Shown here: positions 16,987 to 24,412 of the stretch, piece by piece
How the letters are laid out: the number at the start of each line of letters is the position of its first letter
How positions within the stretch are numbered: position 1 is the first letter of the stretch
The notes under the pieces: model-generated
Database searches by the model: none
What the model was told of the DNA's origin: nothing
What the model saw: only the letters and a program-made list of their open reading frames with translations
Position numbers and translations under genes: made by a program
Assembly: GCA_020634375.1 (NCBI GenBank)
Contig: JACKBX010000003.1
Span: 434,001-498,000 of the forward strand
Direction of reading: 5' to 3'
Origin: Ardenticatenaceae bacterium
GTDB lineage: Bacteria; Chloroflexota; Anaerolineae; Promineifilales; Promineifilaceae
DNA: 64,000 nucleotides

Positions 16987-17650
16987 GAGCCGCAGCCTTT
17001 AACGAAGAACCGATTTGAGCCTGAATCATTTGTTGGAGGGTGGTGATGGGTAAACGGCCGTCCAACACCTGCCAATGCCCTTGTTTCGCCAATGCTTCAT
17101 ACTGGGCCAACCGCGTCGCCAGCACCTCCGGCGCATCAGGAAATGGCTCATGCTTCAACTTCGAACGCCGCAATGATTCATCCACCGGGATCAACAATAA
17201 AAACGCGGCATCCGGCGTCGGCGTCACCCATTGCAGCAGCAGCCACAACCACCACCGTTCCACTCTTTCCTGTGGAAAATTCAGCCTAAAATCCACCAAC
17301 GTATCCCAAATATAACGGTCACATACCACTGGTCGCTGTCGCAGCCGCCACCAGCGCACCTGTATGCCGTAAACAAATATCAAGTCGAGCAGCGCCAGCA
17401 GCAGCCACAGCCGCCGCTTCCATGGCTGTTGCAGCGCTTTGCTGCGTGCTTCACTGCGGCCGCTAGGCGGCACCACGCGCCCGCCAGACAATCGCCGTAC
17501 CAACGACTTGGCGACATTAAACAGCGGCGTATAACCGCCGCGCACCCACAAATAAACCGGAGCTTTCCCCTGAGTACGCAGCATATCTAATATCAACTCA
17601 ATTTGCGTGGATTTTCCCGCCCCATCAAGGCCGCTAAAAACAATCAACAT
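16976..17650 (-). CDS. Thymidylate-kinase-like P-loop protein
   Basis: This protein of about 224 residues has a clear Walker A, FSGLDGAGKSTQIE (about 5-18), a DRYIWDTLVDFRLNFP segment equivalent to the DRY motif of TMP kinases, and a lid-like basic stretch RRSKLKHEPFPD. The start was set at the ATG at 17650 because the upstream codons (to 17794) translate a low-complexity Lys/Phe run from AT-rich repeats. It is longer and more diverged than housekeeping Tmk, and it sits between an HU-like gene and an APH-fold kinase. It may therefore act on a sugar or lipid intermediate rather than dTMP. That reassignment is inferred. Confidence 0.78.
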   Translation of the reverse strand: MLIVFSGLDGAGKSTQIELILDMLRTQGKAPVYLWVRGGYTPLFNVAKSLVRRLSGGRVVPPSGRSEARSKALQQPWKRRLWLLLALLDLIFVYGIQVRWWRLRQRPVVCDRYIWDTLVDFRLNFPQERVERWWLWLLLQWVTPTPDAAFLLLIPVDESLRRSKLKHEPFPDAPEVLATRLAQYEALAKQGHWQVLDGRLPITTLQQMIQAQIGSSLKAAARAD

Positions 17651-17808
17651 AAGGATTTCTAGTTTCTTCGGAAGAAAAAATTTTTTCTTGGAAGGAAAAT
17701 TATTTTTCTTGGAAAGAAACGAGACGCTTCTTGGAAAGAGATTTTTCGGAAAGCATTCTTTTTGCGAACCCCTTCCGAAAAATCTCAAAATCATATTAAA
17801 CGATTCGT
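17651..17808. repeat. AT-rich spacer with an 18-bp palindrome and a 14-bp-stem hairpin
   Basis: This spacer lies between the HU-like gene and the kinase gene and holds repeated TTCTTGGAA/GGAAAGAAA words. Around 17671-17688 there is a perfect A/T palindrome, AAGAAAAAATTTTTTCTT. A perfect inverted repeat with GAGATTTTTCGGAA at 17738-17751 and its complement at 17773-17786 can form a 14-bp stem with a 21-base loop. It sits just downstream of the HU-like stop codon, so it may terminate or stabilise that transcript, though no T-run follows it on the minus strand. Confidence 0.6.
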
Positions 17809-18204
17809 CTAGCTAACAGGATCTTCTGGATGATCAGCGTTCCACATGGCCACCAGTTCATCGCCTGTTTTGCCAATGTTTTCACTGTTCTCAATATTGC
17901 CACTAAAGGCGCCGCGTGTGTTAAGGGCGTTGGTTAACGCCGTATCAGCGCGATGATTGACTTTGATATTCCCGTCCAGGTCAATGGCCGGGGTGTAGAT
18001 ACCCAATCCTTCCAGCTTGACCGCCTCGCCGCGCTGGTTGAAGAAGATAACAGCATCGCGCAGTTCCAATAACACCTGCGCCACCCCACTTTCGTTGAGG
18101 GCCGTGCTGCGGGCAATGAACTGCACCAAGTCATCGTTCCTGGCCATATTTCCCAGCTTCACTTTGGGCCGATACGCATTAATTGCTCGAATACGACTTG
18201 TCAT
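17809..18204 (-). CDS. HU-like DNA-binding domain protein
   Basis: This 131-residue protein resembles the HU/IHF-fold HU-DNA_bdg (HU-HIG) family. It has DDLVQFIARSTALNESGVAQ (helix pair), VLLELRDAVIFFNQRGEAVK and LEGLGIYTPAIDLDGNIK, corresponding to the dimerisation helices and beta-arms, plus an acidic C-terminal tail. A strong ribosome site (AAAGGAGG) precedes the ATG at 18204, and a hairpin follows the stop. It could be a nucleoid-associated protein or a surface-locus regulator; which one is not evident. Strong initiation signals and isolated hairpin suggest it may be expressed separately from the glycan genes. Confidence 0.72.
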   Translation of the reverse strand: MTSRIRAINAYRPKVKLGNMARNDDLVQFIARSTALNESGVAQVLLELRDAVIFFNQRGEAVKLEGLGIYTPAIDLDGNIKVNHRADTALTNALNTRGAFSGNIENSENIGKTGDELVAMWNADHPEDPVS

Positions 18205-18416
18205 TTAAATGCCTCCTTTGGGCTGTTTGGCGTAACCACGCAACTGGCGGTTACAAGACAATAAATAAAACGGACTATAGCGCTTCTTTAAGCGCCGCTA
18301 TCCACTATTTCATGTCCTATTTGAGCACCAGGAGAAATCTATTAATGGCACGCTCCCGACCACCCAAACCGGATGATCGCAAGCATATAACAAGTCACCT
18401 CACAAATCAAGCAATC

Positions 18417-18447
18417 TTACAGCTATACAGCTATACAGCTATAGAAC
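18417..18447. repeat. Short tandem repeat, three AGCTATAC units
   Basis: Three near-identical 8-bp units (AGCTATAC, AGCTATAC, AGCTATAG) lie just beyond the 3' end of the toxin-antitoxin remnant. The rest of the spacer from 18205 to 18454 shows no convincing gene on either strand, only the upstream region of the HU-like gene. Confidence 0.6.
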
Positions 18448-18454
18448 CAAATTC

Positions 18455-18774
18455 CTAATGAGTTTCCCCATCCAACCGTTCCCAAAATTGGGCTATACTT
18501 TGCCTTAGGAGAGGTTGCAAACGCCACGCCTTTTCCAGATTCATTTGCAACTGCGCATACTCAATCGGCGCAGCATAAGCATGGCGAAAAAAGTTTCGAA
18601 AAATGCCCCCGGTTCCATGTCCAAAACAGCCACATCTACATCCGATCCCTCCCGGAAACGACCCGCTTTCACCACGGAGCCAAACAAATAAGCTTTCTGG
18701 ACACCATATTGAGGCGCAATCTCATCCAACAGCGCCCGCACCTGTGCCAGCGTCTGCAAACGCAGACGCTCCAA
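18455..18774 (-). pseudogene. Collapsed HEPN-MNT toxin-antitoxin module (MntA 5' part plus HepT 3' part)
   Basis: The 5' part encodes a minimal nucleotidyltransferase: KAYLFGSVVKAGRFREGSDV with the GS...DVD active-site motif, 77 residues ending at 18541 and starting only at a TTG (18774) with no ribosome site. Reading one base over from about 18620, a second frame runs without a stop to a TAG at 18455 and gives GIFRNFFRHAYAAPIEY and PLLRQSIAQFWERLDG. This matches the C-terminal helix of HepT-like HEPN toxins, including the Rx4H motif (RNFFRH). The simplest reading is that a deletion fused the antitoxin's front to the toxin's tail. HEPN-MNT pairs work by AMPylation of the HEPN RNase. This copy is unlikely to be functional. 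Confidence 0.68.
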
Positions 18775-18971
18775 CTGCGCCTGTTGCCAGACAACTGCTT
18801 GATTCTAACAACGAAGTATCAAAAGCCATGACGTCAGTATACCATAGGCAGAAATCATGAGAGCTAAACATGCCATAATGGACTGCGCAACAGGAAATCT
18901 AGTAACTGTTGACTTTTAACTCGACAAGATTTGGCCAATCTCGGAGATTGGTCAAACCTAAAAACCACCAA

Positions 18972-19955
18972 CTAATTTCCGCAAGGCTGCTGCAAAAAAC
19001 GAGGTTTTCCCTGTCCCCGATACCAATCAATCGTCCGCTGCAAACCCTCCGCAAACGACGTCTGCGACTCAAAGCCAAACAATTCCTTCGCCCGGCTCGT
19101 ATCCAGCTTGCGCCGTGGCTGCCCATTGGGCTTGCTCGTATCCCAGCGAATCTCCCCCTTAAACCCCGTCAGTTCCACAATCGTCTCCAGCAATTCCTTA
19201 ATGCTAATTTCAAAGGCACTGCCAATATTCACCGGCAGGCTCTCGTTATATCGTTCCGCCGCCAGCAAAATTCCTTCCGCTGCATCCGCCGCGTATAAAA
19301 ACTCCCGCGTCGGCGAGCCATCACCCCAGGCCACAATGTGGTCATCGCCCCGCTCCTGTGCCTCCACACATTTGCGAATCAATGCCGGAATGACGTGCGA
19401 GGTCTCCAAATCAAAATTGTCCCCCGGCCCATACAGATTCACCGGCAGCAAAAAGATGGAATTATACCCATACTGCTGGCGGTATGTCTGGCTTTGCACC
19501 AGCATCATCTTTTTCGCCAACCCATACGGCGCATTCGTCTCTTCCGGGTAGCCGTTCCACAAATCATCTTCCTTAAACGGAACCGGGGCAAACTTAGGGT
19601 AAGCGCACACCGTACCGATGGCTACAAACTTGGGCACGCCGCGCAAGTAGCTCTCGTGCATCAACTGCGCCCCCATCATCAAGTTGTCATAAAAGAACGT
19701 CGCCGGGTTGGCGCGGTTGGCGCCAATGCCGCCTACCCGCGCCGCCAGGTGAATGATCGTGTCTACCGGCTGTCCCTTGCGGCTGGTATCGCGGAACAAC
19801 TGCTTAACCGCTTCCAACTGCGTCAGGTCATAATCCGCCGTGCGCGGCACTACAATCTCCACCGCGCCCCGCTCTGTCAGCTTATCCACCACAAAGGAGC
19901 CGAGGAACCCCGCCCCTCCGGTCACAATCACCCGCTTATCTTGCCAAAAAGTCAT
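18972..19955 (-). CDS. fcl: GDP-L-fucose synthase
   Basis: This is an SDR-family GDP-4-keto-6-deoxy-mannose epimerase/reductase of about 327 residues, making GDP-L-fucose with NADPH. It has VIVTGGAGFLGSFVVDKL (nucleotide loop), the catalytic YxxxK in NAPYGLAKKMMLVQ, HLAARVGGIGANRANPATF and the C-terminal SFAEGLQRTIDWY. The ATG at 19955 (MTFWQDKRVIV) is preferred over upstream in-frame ATGs at 19988 because family members start here. Its usual partner, gmd, is only a deleted remnant just upstream (20127-20375). The enzyme therefore depends on GDP-4-keto-6-deoxymannose made elsewhere, or is idle. Confidence 0.93.
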   Translation of the reverse strand: MTFWQDKRVIVTGGAGFLGSFVVDKLTERGAVEIVVPRTADYDLTQLEAVKQLFRDTSRKGQPVDTIIHLAARVGGIGANRANPATFFYDNLMMGAQLMHESYLRGVPKFVAIGTVCAYPKFAPVPFKEDDLWNGYPEETNAPYGLAKKMMLVQSQTYRQQYGYNSIFLLPVNLYGPGDNFDLETSHVIPALIRKCVEAQERGDDHIVAWGDGSPTREFLYAADAAEGILLAAERYNESLPVNIGSAFEISIKELLETIVELTGFKGEIRWDTSKPNGQPRRKLDTSRAKELFGFESQTSFAEGLQRTIDWYRGQGKPRFLQQPCGN

Positions 19956-19980
19956 ACTATCCGGCCAATGTTGCTCTGAA

Positions 19981-20112
19981 TTCATCATTCATTATTCCCC
20001 ATTCATGATTCATTATTGAGTGTCCTGAAAAAGCTACCACGAAGACACGGAAAACACGAGGTTTTTCCGGTAAAAATTCTTCAAGTCTTCTTTTCTTCGT
20101 GGTTTTTTCAGC
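19981..20112. repeat. Intergenic ladder repeat and fold-back (CCACGAAGA-type) element
   Basis: The spacer between fcl and the gmd remnant starts with near-heptameric CATTCAT/GATTCAT words (19981-20016). It continues with an imperfect inverted repeat: CTGAAAAA plus CCACGAAGA near 20026-20047 pair with TCTTCGTGG plus TTTTTTCAG near 20091-20111. No coding capacity is seen. The element may be transcribed as a hairpin between the genes. Confidence 0.6.
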
Positions 20113-20126
20113 GGACTCATCATTCC

Positions 20127-20375
20127 CTACATACTCACGACCTGGTCTATCCAGCAGTGCCAATTACCAAACTGCTCTGTCACCACCTGCTGCCCCGCGC
20201 CCGGTGTATCCAGTCCAAGCCGCTCCAGGTCAGCGTCTGCCATAATGCGTACCAAATCGGCAAAGCGTACTTTTGGCTGCCAGCCCATCTGCTGCCGCGC
20301 CTGCGCCGTCTCCGCCAGGTACGAGCCATTCTGTCCCGTAATGCCTGTAATCAATGCTTTTTTTACGCAAACCAA
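20127..20375 (-). pseudogene. gmd: GDP-mannose 4,6-dehydratase remnant with large internal deletion
   Basis: The first ~20 residues (KKALITGITGQNGSYLAE) are the signature N-terminus of GDP-mannose 4,6-dehydratase. They run straight into ARQQMGWQPKVRFADLVRIM and DADLERLGLDTPG, which is the C-terminal end of the same enzyme. The roughly 250-residue core with the catalytic Thr/Glu/Tyr/Lys residues is missing, and the frame is kept across the junction near 20310. No ATG is present; translation could only begin at a TTG (20375) overlapping the upstream epimerase stop. The intact enzyme would feed Fcl (18972-19955). Alternatively the deletion is an assembly collapse between repeats. Confidence 0.8.
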
Positions 20376-21283
20376 CTCAGTGTCTTCTGCAAGCCCGTAG
20401 ATAGGGGAACTTCTGGAACAAATGCCAGGTGGGTCTGCACGGCCGTTACTTCCGCACAAGAATGGCGAATATCCCCGGCCCGCGCCTCAGCAAATTGCAC
20501 TGGCAAAGCCACACCACTTTGCTGCCGCAGCATCTGCAAAATTTGCAGCAAATCCGTCTGCTCGCCACGCCCCACATTGAACACTGGAGGCGTTTCGTTC
20601 ATTGCCCATGCTGCGGCGGCCAGGTTGGCTGCAACCACATCGCTCACGTACACAAAATCTCGCGTTTGACGGCCGTCACCATACACAGTGACGCCCGTTC
20701 CGGCAAGCGCTGCCCGGCAAAAGAGTGACAGCACGCCAGAATACGGAGAAGATGGGTCTTGCCGCGGCCCAAACACATTGAAATAGCGCAAGCCCACAAA
20801 TTCCGTACCATAGCTGCGATTATAAACAGCCGCCATCAGTTCATTGGTCAATTTAGCCGCAGCATACGGCGTGATGGGGTTTGGTGGGTCGCTTTCCCGC
20901 GCCGGGAGCGCAAGCGTATCGCCATACACCGCTGCCGACGAAGCATAGACCACGCGCTGAATCCCCGCCTGCCGCGCCGCCTCAAAGACGTGGAAAGCGC
21001 CGGTCACATTCACGTCGTGGTTCAACTGCGGTTCGGCAATAGAACGCGGTACACTGACCAGCGCCGCCTGGTGGAAAACGAGGTCGCACCCGGTAACGGC
21101 CGTTACCACCGTCTTCCAATCACGCACATCCCCCACCAACAGTTCAACCGGCAGGCCATCCAAATTCTGCCGCTTGCCACTGCTCAGGTTATCCAGCACC
21201 CGCACCGCGTCGCCACGCTGGTGCAGCGCCTGCACCAGATGCGAGCCAATAAACCCTGCGCCACCCGTTACCAAAACCTTCAT
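20363..21283 (-). CDS. NAD-dependent nucleotide-sugar epimerase (GalE/WbpP-like SDR)
   Basis: This 306-residue extended SDR is probably a UDP-glucose or UDP-N-acetylglucosamine 4-epimerase. It has VLVTGGAGFIGSHLVQAL (NAD loop), the catalytic YAAAK in ITPYAAAKLTNELMA, GLRYFNVFGPRQDPSSPYS and the DGRQTRDFVYVSDV segment. Serines in the region before YxxxK (YASSAAVYG) complete the triad. Adjacency to a UDP-HexNAc-type 6-dehydrogenase upstream suggests the pair makes a uronic acid such as GalNAcA. The substrate is inferred from this context. Confidence 0.9.
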   Translation of the reverse strand: MKVLVTGGAGFIGSHLVQALHQRGDAVRVLDNLSSGKRQNLDGLPVELLVGDVRDWKTVVTAVTGCDLVFHQAALVSVPRSIAEPQLNHDVNVTGAFHVFEAARQAGIQRVVYASSAAVYGDTLALPARESDPPNPITPYAAAKLTNELMAAVYNRSYGTEFVGLRYFNVFGPRQDPSSPYSGVLSLFCRAALAGTGVTVYGDGRQTRDFVYVSDVVAANLAAAAWAMNETPPVFNVGRGEQTDLLQILQMLRQQSGVALPVQFAEARAGDIRHSCAEVTAVQTHLAFVPEVPLSTGLQKTLSWFA

Positions 21284-21293
21284 AACTTATACG

Positions 21294-22607
21294 CTATAAA
21301 GAAATGACTTGTCCCCGCGCCGACTGCTTTTGTAGCGCGTTGCGTGTGTCCACAATTAGCCCCGCCTGTTCACCCACAAACGCCCAATCATACGCCTTGT
21401 GATTGGTGACCACGACCACGCAATCGGCCGTTTGCAGCGTTTCAGCAGTTAGCTCCACACGCGCACAATCTACACCCTCATGGGACAGGTCTTCTACATA
21501 CGGGTCATGATAGACAACCTCGGCCCCGCGTCCTTGCAGCAGCAAAATAATGTCCAGCGCCGGGCTTTCCCGCACATCACCCACATTCGGCTTATAAGAA
21601 ACACCCAATACCAGAATGCGGCTGCCGTTAATCGCCTTGCGGTCTCCATTCAGCGCGTCCGCCACCTTCGTCACCACGTAATCCGGCATGTGGCTGTTAA
21701 TCTCTGAGGCCAGCTCAATAAACCGTGCGTTGTAATTCACCGTCTTCAACTTCCAGCTTAAATAATGTGGGTCTAGCGGGATACAGTGCCCACCCACGCC
21801 AGGGCCAGGGGTAAACTTCATGAAGCCATATGGCTTGGTCGCTGCCGCTTCCACCACTTCCCAGACATTCAAGCCCAGCTTGTCGCACATCACCGCCACC
21901 TCATTCACCAGGGCGATGTTCACGGCGCGGAAGGTGTTCTCCAGCAGCTTCACCATTTCTGCGGCGGCCGTGCTGGATACCGGAACCGGATGCTCTACCA
22001 CCTGACTGTACAGCGCCAGCGTCACCTCCAGGCAATCTGGCGTTACCCCGCCAAAGACCTTTGGCGTGTTGAACATGTTGTAATCGGTACGGCCTGGGTC
22101 TACGCGCTCCGGCGAAAAGGCCAGGAAGAATTCCTGTCCCACCTTGTCGCCGTTATCGCTCAGGCGCGGCAGCACAATCTCTTCCGTTGTGCCAGGGTAA
22201 GTGGTACTTTCTAATACAATCAGCTTGCCTGTGCCCCCAGCGTGGGCCACAATGCTGTCGGCGGCGCTGATAATATAGGAAATATCCGGGTCTTTGGTCT
22301 TGCGCAGCGGCGTGGGCACGCAAATCGAAATGGCATCCACGTCAGCCAGGTCAGCATAATCCGTCGTGGCCCGAATCAAGCCTTTTTCTATGAGGGGAGC
22401 CAATTCGGCGTCGGGGACATCTTCTACGTAGCTGTGCCCCTGGTTGAGCATTGCCACCTTTTCGGCAATCACGTCCAGGCCGACAACCTCAAACCCAACT
22501 TTGGCAAAAGCCACTGCCAGGGGAAGCCCCACGTATCCCATGCCGACAATCCCCAACTTCGCCTGCTGACTTTCAAACTTGTGTAGTAGTTCCTGCTTGT
22601 TGTTCAT
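21294..22607 (-). CDS. UDP-sugar 6-dehydrogenase (WbpA/TviB-like)
   Basis: This is a 437-residue NAD-dependent nucleotide-sugar dehydrogenase that oxidises the C6 hydroxyl to a carboxylate. LGIVGMGYVGLPLAVAFAKV (about 18-37) is the dinucleotide site, and the catalytic cysteine lies in GPGVGGHCIPLDPHYLSWK (about C266). LVLGVSYKPNVGDVRESPAL marks the C-terminal UDP-binding domain. The HCIPLDPHYL form is typical of UDP-N-acetyl-hexosamine dehydrogenases rather than Ugd. It is the first biosynthetic gene after the NusG-like gene and a 280-base leader. It likely provides an acidic sugar for the glycan. Confidence 0.93.
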   Translation of the reverse strand: MNNKQELLHKFESQQAKLGIVGMGYVGLPLAVAFAKVGFEVVGLDVIAEKVAMLNQGHSYVEDVPDAELAPLIEKGLIRATTDYADLADVDAISICVPTPLRKTKDPDISYIISAADSIVAHAGGTGKLIVLESTTYPGTTEEIVLPRLSDNGDKVGQEFFLAFSPERVDPGRTDYNMFNTPKVFGGVTPDCLEVTLALYSQVVEHPVPVSSTAAAEMVKLLENTFRAVNIALVNEVAVMCDKLGLNVWEVVEAAATKPYGFMKFTPGPGVGGHCIPLDPHYLSWKLKTVNYNARFIELASEINSHMPDYVVTKVADALNGDRKAINGSRILVLGVSYKPNVGDVRESPALDIILLLQGRGAEVVYHDPYVEDLSHEGVDCARVELTAETLQTADCVVVVTNHKAYDWAFVGEQAGLIVDTRNALQKQSARGQVISL

Positions 22608-22887
22608 TTTGTTTCCCTATTGTTGTTTAACCGTGCTCCGCCCTTCCGACATCGGAGGTTTATTTGAGACAATATGACACGGCCGTTTCTGCAAACACTC
22701 TCCCAAATACCAATGTGTAGTCAACAGTACCTTGCAGCAGTTTTCAGGGAGTTCAATATTGTAAGCGTTAACAGAACGGCCGTTTGTTCAAGCAGAAGAT
22801 AAGCCTTCTGCACATTAACAGCTTCATCTAATAATGGAAATGGTACTTTGATACCTGAGAATTAACGAGAATGAAGTCTGCTCATCC
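22608..22887 (-). promoter_or_regulatory. Leader between NusG-like gene and glycan operon
   Basis: A 280-base spacer without a convincing open frame separates the specialised NusG gene from the first sugar gene. It contains two ACGGCCGT palindromes, near 22680 and 22775. RfaH- and LoaP-type NusG paralogues act on sequences or RNA hairpins in exactly such leaders, so this is the likely recruitment site. No specific element is recognised. Confidence 0.4.
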
Positions 22888-23394
22888 CTAATTCTTGGCT
22901 CTAATATCATCCACATTCAGCTTCAGCGGCTGCGGATGTCGGCTTAAAAACGACAACAGCACTTGTACGCGTTCCTTCCCCGGCAAATGCGCATCAAAAA
23001 TCGCCTCGTACCCGGTAAAAGGGCCACTGACAATCCGTACCCGGTCGCCCTGGCGCAAGTTGCTGCCTCGGTTCTGATGTTCGGCCGTTACGCGGGCTAC
23101 CCTTTCCTTGAGTTCGTGAATGATATTCTCCGGCACAATAGCTGGCTCACCGCCGAAATGAACCAGGCCCACTGTGCCAGGCAGCCAATTAAACGCATTA
23201 TACCCATCCACATCCAAGTCAGCCTGCACAAAGAGATAGCCGGGAAAGAACGGCCGTACCTTTGCGGCTCTGGGATTCACCGGTTTTACCCGCATGGATG
23301 GGAAATATAAAGCCACCTCGCGTGCCAGCAACTGCTGGTACACAAACAGTTCTTTTTTGGGTTTTGTCCGCAGCACGTACCAATACTCAGCCAT
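22888..23394 (-). CDS. Specialised NusG paralogue (RfaH/UpdY/LoaP-like antiterminator)
   Basis: This 168-residue protein has an N-terminal NGN domain, WYVLRTKPKKELFVYQQL (about 5-22) and FFPGYLFVQADLD, and a C-terminal KOW domain, LRQGDRVRIVSGPFTGYEAI (about 113-132). Housekeeping NusG normally sits beside secE and rplK; this copy instead leads a 22-kb minus-strand glycan locus, as operon-specific NusG paralogues do. It should bind RNA polymerase and suppress termination in the long downstream operon. The ATG at 23394 is well supported by the conserved N-terminus. The spacer at 23395-23467 shows no gene. Confidence 0.9.
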   Translation of the reverse strand: MAEYWYVLRTKPKKELFVYQQLLAREVALYFPSMRVKPVNPRAAKVRPFFPGYLFVQADLDVDGYNAFNWLPGTVGLVHFGGEPAIVPENIIHELKERVARVTAEHQNRGSNLRQGDRVRIVSGPFTGYEAIFDAHLPGKERVQVLLSFLSRHPQPLKLNVDDIRAKN

Positions 23395-23467
23395 AGCGAC
23401 CCTTATCGTACTGTCAATTTATTACAATCCATATTGCGAGTGACACATGTTCAGGCTTGCCACTTGC

Positions 23468-24139
23468 TCACTGGCTGCTTGCCGCCTCTTCAAGCGCTCC
23501 CTGTGCCAGATAAGAAACAGCAAGGCTTACGCTCAGAGTAACGGCCGTCATCGCCGCGAGAATGCCTGGCGACTGTTCCAGGTTGTTGTAGAAAAGCTCG
23601 AAGCCGGTCAGCACCAGAAAGAGGCCCACGCCGCTTTGCCAGATGTTGGCAGACAAGTTCATTTGCAGCAGGCCCAATCCAACCAGCAGGAAAACGGCCG
23701 TATTCACATGCGCCATCTCTGCATCCATACCCGGTAGCAAATTCCCCGTCTGCTGCCCCAAATACAGCGCCAGCAGCGCGACGAACAAGGCCGCCAACAA
23801 GCGCCACATCCATGTATTCGCCACCACCAGTGGCCCTAGTTGCAAACGGAATGGTGTCTTAACAGGTTGCACAGTCGGTGTATTTTGTCGCGCCGTTACA
23901 TAAAGAATCATACACACAAACAAACCTGTCAACACCTTAACAAATGCCAGGTGTGGCGGCAGCAAATCCGCAAAAAGCAAACCGGTTAACAAATAATATC
24001 CCAACAGCGCAGCCAGGGTTACACGCCAGTCACGCACCATGAGAATGACCGCGCCCAGCAGCGCCAACGTATAAACAGTGGGCAGTCCACGCAGCGCATC
24101 CAGGCGATGTAGCCAATCAAAAATAGTTGGTAAAGCCAT
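23468..24139 (-). CDS. Polytopic membrane protein of unknown function
   Basis: This is a protein of about 223 residues with seven or so hydrophobic helices, beginning MALPTIFDWLHRLDALRGLP. The frame continues upstream to 24235, but the ATG at 24139 fits the first helix best. I do not recognise the family. A short polar linker near residues 85-100 separates two membrane halves. Its position just upstream of the NusG-like gene on the same strand makes it a likely first gene of that transcription unit, so it may help export or sense envelope state; this is a guess from position. Confidence 0.65.
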   Translation of the reverse strand: MALPTIFDWLHRLDALRGLPTVYTLALLGAVILMVRDWRVTLAALLGYYLLTGLLFADLLPPHLAFVKVLTGLFVCMILYVTARQNTPTVQPVKTPFRLQLGPLVVANTWMWRLLAALFVALLALYLGQQTGNLLPGMDAEMAHVNTAVFLLVGLGLLQMNLSANIWQSGVGLFLVLTGFELFYNNLEQSPGILAAMTAVTLSVSLAVSYLAQGALEEAASSQ

Positions 24140-24259
24140 AAACGGATTGTAGCCTCGCACTTGAAGGAAGGCAAAGCGCCCTATTCTCGCTATAATTACG
24201 CCAAATTGTTTATCTGAGTGCCCCCCAATTAACATCTACATCTGTTCTCAGATATTTCT

Positions 24260-24381
24260 GGCTCTTTGGGAACTCGTGGGGTAATCAAGGCGTGAAACGT
24301 AAAACGTGAAACGTGACCAGAGGTTCATCATCTTTCACGCTTCATGTTTCACGGCAAATCCCGCGAAATCCGAAAGACCCA
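24260..24381. repeat. 122-base fold-back repeat, copy 1
   Basis: The same 122-base sequence, with a few mismatches, occurs at 62789-62910. Its centre is a hairpin of about 26-base arms made from heptamers (CGTGAAA-type words) with loop CCAGAGGTTCA. Its ends carry imperfect inverted words CTCTTTGGGA and the complement of TCTTTGGGAT. It lies 31 bases upstream of a lipoprotein start codon, as copy 2 lies 19 bases upstream of another gene. The rest of the 24140-24412 spacer shows no gene. Confidence 0.85.
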
Positions 24382-24412
24382 TATTTCATGGAGTGTTGCA
24401 GGAAATTTGCTT

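Noticed and set aside
20127..20459. 110-codon minus-strand frame as a novel small protein
   Set aside because: Its middle and end are clear pieces of GDP-mannose dehydratase, and its first 28 codons read the epimerase gene in another frame.
24260..24381. Fold-back repeat as an insertion sequence
   Set aside because: It is 122 bases long with no coding capacity and no target-site duplication that I can see; at most a miniature element.
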